Assembly: GCA_030141605.1 (NCBI GenBank)
Contig: JAQGDQ010000150.1
Coordinates: 418,627-482,626 of the forward strand
Reading direction: 5' to 3'
Source: Tubiluchus corallicola
Taxonomy: Eukaryota > Priapulida > Priapulimorpha > Priapulimorphida > Tubiluchidae
Length of the DNA stretch: 64,000 nucleotides
Part shown: piece after piece, positions 36,644 to 64,000 of the stretch
Layout: the number at the start of each line of letters is the position of its first letter
Position numbering within the stretch: position 1 is the first letter of the stretch
Program-made: the position numbers and the translations under genes
Notes under the pieces: generated by a model
Told to the model about the DNA's origin: nothing
Seen by the model: only the letters and a program-made list of their open reading frames with translations
Databases searched by the model: none

Positions 36644-38661
36644 CCGAATATTAGACATTTGCTGTTAAATTCTTGCTTTGCAGCCCTTAAAGCATTATTC
36701 TTAAATTTCTTTTAACTTGCTGTTTTAAATTAATTTTCAAGGAACAATGCACACTTGTGTGATTTTGCTATAGGCAATGTGCAAAATTTAGAATTCTTTG
36801 TAAAATACCATGGGTCTTTTTATAATATCTGTCACTTATGAGAAAAATATGAGGCAACTTTTTTTGCTGTTACACTACATTTTTCTTAGACATTTTGTAT
36901 AACAGGTAGGATCTATATAGAATGCCTAAAATGACTTTGGCAAAGTGTAAAATGAACATAAGTCCTGTGTAAATTTACTTTTTGTAGATATTTTATACAA
37001 TACTCAGGCTTTGTACAGAATGCGTGAAATGGCAGTGTTTTAAAACAAGTAAGCCCCTGAGTTAATTGTTTTAATGGCACTTAAAATCTGTTAGTGAAAA
37101 AAATAGCTGTATGGAGTGTAGTAAATAATACGGTTTTCAAAATGCTATAGCATATTGGATTGTACAACTGACATGTGTGTATCATGAAGTTTGTCAAGCA
37201 GTTCAATTTTTGACATGCGAAGCTGCACAACAACATTTACTTCTTATACAGCATCTGGTGCTGTAAGCATGCTTTTCTGCAGGTCAACCATTCAACCACA
37301 TCATAGTTCTGCAATAGTCAACAATCAATAATCGGCTGCTTTTTGTCCTTGACCATTGAGTCATTTACATCACTTTTTCTGAATCAGTATGATATGTACA
37401 CCTAGAAAATTCTCCCCCCTCATGAATTGGCCTTGTTTATGCCAGGCTTCACACTGCCTGTAACATGATTATTTTAGTCATGGCACGACAAGTGAGTTTG
37501 CAGGAAAATTGTCTTATTTTAGTCATTTAAACATTTAAAGAAAACGTTTTCATATTAAAATTTTGACATTGAAACATTTTGACCCATTTTGGTGCATGCA
37601 GAAATCAAAACACTCCCTAGTTGCACTTTTGTCGATTGTACCGCTAATTTACATTACTGCTATTTTACAAATGGGAGGAAGAAGTTAGATATATTTCAGG
37701 TAAGAGGACTAAGCAGTCGAAGCAATTAAACAGCTACACTCCCTGAAAACTTTGTACGGGATGGTACACAGCTAGCTACCGGGTACAGAATCAATGAGTA
37801 AAAGTACCGAACAATTTTTTACGTCAAAGGATTGCTGAAATAATAGGGCATTTATCATGTTGTGAAAGCCTTGTGAATTTTACACAGTCTTCAGTCTTGA
37901 GGAGTATAATTGGAGCAGTCATCTGAAAATGCTGGGATTAATTTCTTTGATCGAGTTGAGTGACTTGGAAATTCACGAGACCTCAATTCTTCGAGTCACT
38001 ACTCTAATCATATCTCTCAAAATTGCAGGCTGTGTGAGATATATGAGGCTTTCACGGCAAATTTTGAAGGCGTGATAAATTCACTATTGTTTGAACATTT
38101 TTTTTATATAATAACTTGTTATTCGTTAATTTTGTATTTCCTAGCAAAAGGTCATATACCACCATGTACATATGACAATATTCTAGCATAATGTAATATT
38201 TCATAGTGCATTTGGCTGAAAGAGCATTTAACTGAAAACCCCATTGCATACGTTGCAATTTCAAATAAAATATAGTGCAAGGTTGCCAAATTACTATTAT
38301 AAATTTGTACAAAATTCATTTTTACACATGATTGGATTTAATTTGAGAGGCTGGAACAGAAAAGTACAAAGCTTGATAGGATATGCCGGTATTTGACCAG
38401 GTGGAACGAGACAAAATGTGATAAAATTATATAGATTAAGGACCGACATGGCTTCTTGGAAGGGTTATCTACTCTACCTGTCACAATACTGAAAACAGCA
38501 ACAAAATAATTAAAGGCATATTTATGTGTTACCAGGTAAAATGAAAACTATTAGTAGCTTATTACGCTTGGTATCTTGAAAATGCTCATGAAGGTTCTGA
38601 AGTATACATATTCATATTTTCGCCTTTCTACTGTAGTCCCATACCTTGAGTGGCCATTAGC

Positions 38662-38667
38662 TTTATT
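38662..38667 (-). terminator. candidate polyadenylation signal for SLC20A
   Basis: TTTATT on the + strand is AATAAA on the coding strand, about 820 bases past the SLC20A stop codon. It is a plausible 3' end, but the motif is frequent in AT-rich sequence. Confidence 0.3.
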
Positions 38668-39485
38668 TGATGCAATTTGATTTAAAAAATGAAAAATCGC
38701 CAGGCTGCATGGCTTATTATAACGGTCATGGCAATTTGCCAGATCAAACTGAAGATAGTTGATGCCACAATAAATATCATTAAGTAAACATCAAAAGACG
38801 TGCGACAAATGAATCATTTAATGTATATTCCGAAAGTATATAAAAAGTAACTCAAAGTTTCCTACACAGTGTATACATACTGTAAATAGATGTCATATAG
38901 CAGAGCAAAGCTATAATTCAAGTGTATTGATGTAGAAATGATAAAAAAACACGTGTGTAATGGTTATCCAACTATACTGGGCTAGAAATGCCTATTTTGT
39001 TCATTTTTTTCTGAGTGCGTCAGTGCCCTTATTCATCTTTGCATTTTTTTGGCTGCAGTACTAGCAATGCTTACTACCAACTACAGTACAGTGAATAGTT
39101 TGTAGGCCTATTAATGATTAATAATGCAAGGCAGTAAGGCCTGTTTATCATGCCCTACTGTGAGAGAAAATAGTTTTGTGTGGATTCATGGTAAAACAAG
39201 TACTAGCTGTTGTGATTACGATACGTAAATTGTTTTAACCATCATCTTACTTAAGGTTCAGATTGTTCGGCTGTAAACCACGTCAAGCATGCATTTGATC
39301 CATATACCTTATAAATGTACTTTTTAACTGATGAATGTGGCAGTGTATAGCTAGCTATGTGCAAATTAACACATCACTATATCAGCTCACGAATCACATA
39401 CGATAGTTACTGCCAGTATTACTTACAGTTTGACGTGATGTGAAATTTGCACCCGGTCTGTTTCCCAAAATACCTTAATATGGAG

Positions 39486-58329
<18,844 letters not shown>

Positions 58330-60684
58330 CTAAAAAGTCATGGTTAAGTTCTTTAATAGTGTAAAGTGCTCTGGCAGTAAACACAAATCTGTTATATTTA
58401 AAAACTGTTTTAGCTCAGTCAGGCGTTTGTCATGACTGATTATGGTATACTTCCCTTTTCGGCGATATATATTGTAAAGTACGTGGTATCTTGAATTGTG
58501 TTCTATATTTTGTTTTTTTCCAAATACGTTCTATGAATTAGAGAAGATTGCCCCAGACTGCCATGCTGTTCTCGAAGCATCTTTAACTCCACAATACTAT
58601 AAAAGGTTTTATTATTTAATGTTCTAAACGAGATTATTCCATTTTCGTCATTATAATGAACAACTCAATGTTATAATCCTGAATTACAAAGATATCATTA
58701 AAAATCTAACAATACTCCGTAGAAGAACAAGAATGTAAAAAATATGAAAGATAGGCCATTTTACGTAAGACATATCAAGCGGCACTCAACGTCACCATCT
58801 AAGACCAAAGAGCCAGAGAAGCACTACACCAATTGCCTTTACTGCTGCTAGCACTTAGCACGTTCATTACGCCACACCGTGAATGTAATGGATAAATTGC
58901 ACCTCATTTCATTAGTCACAACAAAAATAACTGCACAGTATGTACAATAAGTTTCAAGTATCTGCAAATATAGATGACATGGCCTTATAAGAATTAACAA
59001 GTTATTGTCTATATGTAGAAGGAAAAGTGGACGCTGGTGCACAGGGAAGCATTTTGTTATCTGGAACTTTTCGTAAAATCTATCCAAGACTCATCAATCT
59101 GCGAGGTCTATCCAGAAATTTAAAGCTAGTCAGATTCAGACAACACTCGTCTAACAGTAGGCCTACACCCTTTCAACATTAACGTCACAATGCCATGTGT
59201 GTATAAAGATGTTACACAACTCGATATTTCATGTAGTAAATTCTTCTAGTTTAGCACTTTTGGACTAAATACACATGCTGCCCTATGTAAACCTAATTAC
59301 ATCAAATATCAACTCAACGCAAGAAGCAAGCAGCTCATTTCAGCACCTAAAGAAGTGTTGCGCCAATGTTGAAAGGAAATGGCAAAACCACAAGGGCGTA
59401 TCGTATCGCCAAATGTTCAAGGAAGGAGTGTGAGGAGTCAGGTGAGCCAGCAAATCCGCGGCATATAAGTCTCAAACAGGCGGCGAGGTGTGTCAACCAA
59501 TTACGCCGCTTATGAATCGTTTATCGTTTTCGACCAAAGATTTGAATGAAACAATGTCGCTCAAGGAGGCGGCACTGGAAGTAGTAATAAATTAGACAGT
59601 TTAAAAAACAGATGAACTTATTATAAATTCACTGCATATTACTAATGCGCAGAGTCTATTCTATTGCAAAGGCCAGGGATGTAAATATGAGAAAATATCT
59701 GTCACTATTTGGCTTTCAGTAAGGTATTCGACTCTCAATTTTTCATTAAAATGCATGTAATAGTGCATTTTGTTAAGCGTCAGTAAAACCCAATTCAAAA
59801 ATTGCAAGCGGGTGGATGTTTTATACAGGTACCTGGGCAGATCAAATGAAATTAGCCTTTATGAAACTAAATTTGCTTGTCAGCTTTAATCGAGTTAAAT
59901 TACTCTGTAATCTGTATGTCATAGGTCTTGGCGTAATAATGTAAATAGTATAAGCCCAAATCCTGAAAAAATGTTTCTATAAAGTTCTGCAGGCGTTTTT
60001 TGTAAAAGTGGGCAAGATAGCCAATCTTATCAATTTGATTAGGCTGAATCTGAAAAAAAGCAGTTGCTAGCTCGAAAAATTAGCGGAAAAATGCAAAAAA
60101 CAAAATGGCCGCCACGTTTTGGCACAAGCAAGGTAATGAAAAGAAATTGTCTGAAAATTAGCATTAAAAGGCCATTATGACATATATTTCAGGGTAGTTG
60201 AACCCATTTCTGTCATTTTCATTTCTAAAATGGCGACCGTATTCAAAATGCTAGACTAGATTGACCAGCAAGATTTCTATTGCTAGCATATAAAGGCGAC
60301 ATCACAGTTCTCAGAGCAGATAAGATCATGATTTTGGTGCGTATATGTAATTTTTCAAGGTCAAGGAATCCACGTGTGGTGCTAGGGCAATGATCAATGC
60401 CAGGCCAAACAATAACCTGCCTACCATAACAATATCTATCATTCTTCTGGTGTACCCCAACAATGTAGTATATGTTGGAGGAATTGTCACCAAAAAACTT
60501 TTCTTTTCTAGTGAACAAGCCTTTATATAATTTGCAAACTAACACCAATGCGCTAGATTTGTCATACAGGAGTACAACAAAACATTCCAGCACAGGAATG
60601 AGTTCAGTTAATAGTTTTGCTCTAGTAATGTTAGTTAAAGGTATAGCAGAGCTGATTTTTTAGAATCAATGGCATTCGCATTTT
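58330..60684. other. Region upstream of the first found SLC20A exon
   Basis: Expected to contain the SLC20A N-terminal exon, but I found no GANDVANSFG-type coding. A less AT-rich patch at 59390-59600 has several CpG and GCCGC motifs and could be a promoter; that is only a guess. A 116-codon minus-strand open frame at 60243-60593 is not recognised. Confidence 0.6.
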
Positions 60685-62924
60685 CTTGTATATAAGAGAG
60701 GGCCTTGTCGTGGAGCTGATGTGGGCTCTGACCACCACCTAGTTCAAGGAAAAGTGCAGCTCAAACTGAAAAAGATACAAAAGCCAAAAATCACAAGACC
60801 TTTTGCGGTTGAAAACCTGAAAGACCAACAAAAAGCAAGGAGTTTTGAACTTGCACTTAGCAACAAATTTGAACCACTACTACAAGCCAACGATATTGAA
60901 GAACAGTGGAAAATATTCAAAGAAGCAGTAACAGCAGTTGCAGATGAACAGATCGGCAGAAGAAGGGGTAACAGAAAAGAAATGTGGATACAAGAAAAAA
61001 CTTGGGAATTAATTGCTGAAAGAAAGAAGACCAAGCAAAAACACCAGAAAGCAGGAGTCAAGCCAATGAGCAGTACCAACTGGCAGATAGAGCAGTAAAA
61101 AGACGTTGCAGGAGGGACAAGAACGAATGGTTTGAAAAGAAGGGTGAAGAAGCACAGTTAGCAGCCAGCCATAATGATACCAAGACTCTCTACAGAATTG
61201 TTAAAGATCTAACGGGAACAGGAGGTACCCCAGCTGTGCCAATCAAGAACAAAAGTGGTGTGACTCTCACAACAACAGAACAGCAAAACGCACGATGGGT
61301 GGAACACTTCAAGGAAGTTCTCAACCAGCCAAACCCAACAACATTATTCAATTTTGAGAATGAAATTGGACAACAACAGCTAGATGTAAGATTGGACAAC
61401 ATCAGTGAACTGGAAGTCGAAACTGCCATCAAAAAACTAAAGAACAACAAAGCAGCTGGAGAGGACCAAATAACAGCTGAGCTCCTAAAACACGGTAATA
61501 AAGGGATAACACGATCAATGACAAAGCTCCTGAACAGCTGCTGGGAACAACAAAAGGTCCCCGAAGATTGGAGAAATGGAGTCATCGTGAAGTTGCCTAA
61601 AAAAGGGAACCTGACAGATTGCAATAATTGGAGAGGAATAACTCTGATGTCAATACCTGGAAAAGTCCTGAGTATAGTGCTGCTAGATCGGTTGAGAGAT
61701 GCTGTTGATATAAGACTAAGAGAACAACAAGCTGGATTTAGAAAAGGAAGATCATGCTGTGAACAGATATTCACTCTCAGAAACATCATTGAGCAATGTA
61801 TGGAATTCCAACAGCCCTTATTAATCAATTTTATTGATTTCAAGAAGGCTTTTGACTCTGTTCACAGGCAGTCTCTATGGAAAATTGCTTCTCTGTATGG
61901 TATCCCACAGAAATTCATTTCAACCATCCAGAACTTTTACCAAAACAGCGGCTGTTGTATAAGAACACAAGAGGGAAACACCGAGTATTTCACCATCGAA
62001 ACTGGAGTTAAGCAGGGTTGCATTATGTCGCCATTCCTGTTCCTACTGACGATTGATTTCATCATGAACAAGGCGGTTGATGGTAAAGATCTAGGAATGC
62101 AATGGAAACAACAACAACGATTGGCAGATCTGGACTTTGCTGAAGATATAGCTCTTCTGGAAACATCAAAAGAAAGCCTGCAACAACTGACCACAAGTAT
62201 GGAAGAAGTAGCGGGAAAAATTGGATTGAGAATTAGTCAAGAAAACACCAAAGTTTTGAAAGTGTGGACAAACCAACAGAATGATGTACATATAACAGTG
62301 GGAGGCCAAATGGTTAAGAACGTTACCAGTTTTTCATATCTAGGCAGTGTGATGACCTGTAATGGAGGTACAGAAAATGACATCAGGGGGAGAATCGGCA
62401 AAGCAACAGCAGTATTTAGGAAGATGGGAAAAATCTGGACAAGCAAGAAAATTGACATGAAAATCAAACTTCGTCTGTACAACGCCATTGTGCTGCCAAC
62501 GGCTCTCTATGCCAGCGAAACCTGGAAAGTCACAGCGGAGTTATCAAAGAAACTGAACGTCTTCCACCAAAAATGCCTTCGAAAGATACTAAAAATCTCC
62601 TACCGCGACCATGTCACCAATGTAGAAGTTCTTCAACGAGCGCAGTCATTGCGGTTACAAGATATAGTTACAGAGAGAAGAATGAAACTGGCTGGACATA
62701 TTCTCCGTCTATCAGAAAGTCGCTACGCCAAAACAGCAGCACAGTGGGAACCACCTGGTGGGAAACGAAAAAGAGGTCGGCCAAAAACAACGTGGCGCAG
62801 ATCCTTCAAAGAAGACCTTCGAGCTGTCAACAGACGTTGGGAAAACGTAGAGAACGAAGCCGCCGATAGAACTCAGTGGAAAATGCTGTCTGCCCAATGT
62901 GCATCAATGCGCAGGAAGGACTAA
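60685..62924 (+). pseudogene. EN-RT polyprotein of the RTE-like LINE, frameshifted
   Basis: The first part is open to 61098. Similarity to the family moves to another frame near 61045, because the linker residues EQYQLADRAVKRRCRRDKN are read there and lead straight into the long frame that ends at 62924. One indel would explain this. Because the rest is open for more than 600 codons, the insertion looks fairly young despite the frameshift and the FAED change. Confidence 0.75.
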
Positions 62925-62940
62925 GGTCTAAGGTAAGGTC
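60685..62940 (+). mobile_element. 5'-truncated RTE-like LINE with a long RT frame
   Basis: The element starts within the endonuclease C-terminus at RGADVGSDHHLV, the SDH catalytic motif typical of RTE/'craniofacial development protein 2-like' elements. It continues in frame to 61098, shifts frame once near 61045, and then runs in a long open RT frame to the stop at 62922-62924. RT blocks: NKAAGEDQITAELLK, NNWRGITLMSIPGKVLS, DFKKAFDSV, GVKQGCIMSPFLF and LADLDFAEDIALL, followed by the SETWK and RRMKLAGHILRL C-terminal segments. The active site reads FAED where FADD is expected. The element ends in short AAGGT-type repeats before a 21-bp minisatellite. Clade assignment is by recognition only. 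Confidence 0.8.
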
Positions 62941-62944
62941 AACT

Positions 62945-63125
62945 TGATTTAACCATGCCTCAACATGATTTAACTATGGCTCAACTGGATTTAGCTGTGG
63001 CTCAACTTGATTTGACTGTGACTCAACTTGATTTGACTATGACTCAACTTGATTTAACTATGGCTCAACTTGATTTAACTATGGCAAAACTTGATTTAGC
63101 TATGCCTCAACTTGATTTAACTATG
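62945..63125 (+). repeat. 21-bp minisatellite (CTCAACTTGATTTAACTATGG)
   Basis: About eight units. Since 21 is a multiple of three it stays open and would encode the heptad AQLDLTM repeatedly; I do not regard this as a gene. It begins right after the 3' end of the RTE-like LINE. Confidence 0.9.
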
Positions 63126-63207
63126 AATGCAACAGTAAGCACACAATGTGATTTTGCACAAACCTGTATAGAACTACTGTATAGATCAACAAAAAGCATG
63201 ATTAAAA

Positions 63208-63578
63208 GACACAACAATATGACACAACAATATGTCACAACAATAAGTCACAACAGTATGTCACAACAATATGACATAACAATATGACCTAATAATATGA
63301 CACAACAATATGCCACAACAGTATGTCACAACAACATGACACAACAATATGACCTCATAATATGACACAACAATATGACACAACAATATGTCACAACAAT
63401 ATGACACAACAATATGTCACGACAATATGACAGAACAATATGTCACAACAGTATGTCACAATAATATGACACAACAATATGACCTAATAATATGACACAA
63501 CAATATGACACAACAATATGACACAACAATATGTCACGGCAATATGTCACAACAATATGACACAACAATATGTCACAA
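63208..63578 (+). repeat. 13-bp minisatellite (ACACAACAATATG)
   Basis: About 28 imperfect units, with ACACAACAATATG, TCACAACAATATG and CCTAATAATATG variants. It ends within 10 bases of the donor end of the CTDNEP1 exon. Confidence 0.92.
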
Positions 63579-63583
63579 CTCAC

Positions 63584-63695
63584 CTGGATAAGACCTATAA
63601 GCAGCTGGGGAATTATCTAATATAAAGATACTGGAAAGATCGCTGTGTATCGCTGATAGGTCTTTCGTATAACTACCAAATTCTAACGTGCAATG
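63584..63695 (-). CDS. CTDNEP1: Single exon of CTDNEP1 (Dullard), nuclear-envelope Ser/Thr phosphatase
   Basis: CTDNEP1 dephosphorylates lipin at the nuclear envelope/ER and belongs to the HAD-type CTD phosphatases. The 112-nt exon has acceptor TTCATTTCAG|CAT and donor CCAG|GTGAGT. It encodes [20 protein letters not shown] and then [17 protein letters not shown], which matches the vertebrate protein nearly residue for residue, including the third HAD motif (ILDNSP). It ends in phase 1. The next exon should encode a conserved IPIKSWFSDPSD-type stretch, and I found no such exon before SLC20A. Upstream exons would lie right of the window. It is therefore an exon of a gene entering from the right, or a stranded fragment. 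Confidence 0.8.
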
Positions 63696-63708
63696 CTGAA
63701 ATGAACAA

Positions 63709-64000
63709 GAAAAATCTTAAAAATCCGGGTAGCAGGTACTCCAGGGCCTCTCGGTATTCAGCAGCAAACTCGCGCACATCAGGGTAACACGCCTATCTTG
63801 GCAGTAACTTCATTTTCTAATATGGTAACAAATGCCACCACTTTTTTTATTGGTTTGTATTGCAATAGTAGCTGCCCCATAGTAAATGGTAGGTTTAACT
63901 GCACTCATATCTCGGTTTGCTGCACAAAGCTGGGAGACGTCGGACTGAATTTGCCGATTGTCTGTATTTACCAATACCAAGCTAATGCAGTAGGCACCGT
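63709..64000 (+). other. Right-edge open stretch of unknown nature
   Basis: After a TGA the + strand stays open for about 97 codons to the window edge, with several Cys (NSSCPIVNGRFNCTHISVCC) and NxS/T sites. The minus strand is also largely open here. Base composition is richer in GC than the flank. It could be a repeat element, intron of CTDNEP1, or an exon running off the window; I do not recognise it. Confidence 0.3.

Larger units (their letters stand above)
35833..39485. other. intergenic region between convergent VPS13B and SLC20A
   Basis: This stretch of about 3.6 kb separates the stop codons of two genes that point at each other, so it contains both 3' UTRs. I see candidate poly(A) signals on each strand but no coding exon. 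The open frames here are short and do not resemble any family I know. Confidence 0.7.

Noticed and set aside
60243-60593. 116-codon minus-strand open frame
   Set aside because: No recognisable domain, no convincing splice sites, located in a repeat-rich gap.
63208-63578. Regular 13-bp repeats as a possible CRISPR array
   Set aside because: Units are contiguous without spacers and the context is eukaryotic.

Overview
This window is AT-rich nuclear DNA from an animal, most likely an invertebrate. The genes are split by many short GT-AG introns, the long introns carry non-LTR retrotransposons and long simple repeats, and there are no bacterial operons, Shine-Dalgarno sites or CRISPR arrays. Nothing in the sequence fixes the phylum; a sponge or another non-bilaterian is a guess.

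Layout. (1) From 1 to 35,832 on the + strand is almost the whole of a VPS13B ortholog, a giant bridge-like lipid-transfer protein of the Golgi and endosomes. I rebuilt 48 consecutive coding exons by hand. All junction phases agree and the exons give about 3,974 codons ending in TGA; only about the first 40 residues lie left of the window. Its introns hold a pogo/Tigger-like MITE, a LINE remnant, a 2.6-kb inverted-repeat element, triplet and pentanucleotide arrays, and a perfect 22-bp hairpin. (2) From 35,833 to 39,485 is a tail-to-tail intergenic region. (3) From 58,329 down to 39,486 on the - strand is a sodium-dependent phosphate transporter of the SLC20A/PiT family: eleven exons in phase, including a 35-nt microexon, with the N-terminal exon(s) not found. 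Its last intron is filled by a 4.8-kb degenerate I/Jockey-type LINE in antisense orientation. Another intron holds a 207-bp tandem duplication in which each copy carries a palindromic CRE and a minus-strand splice-donor consensus. (4) From 58,330 to the right edge lie a broken RTE-like LINE whose RT active site reads FAED, two minisatellites, and one isolated exon of the phosphatase gene CTDNEP1 (Dullard) on the - strand.

The three host genes have no evident shared pathway; VPS13B and SLC20A are simply convergent neighbours. I found no defence island or other clearly new multigene system. The most interesting signals are structural: repeats that directly form or abut splice sites, the long inverted-repeat element, the duplicated CRE/donor cassette, and the orphan CTDNEP1 exon.
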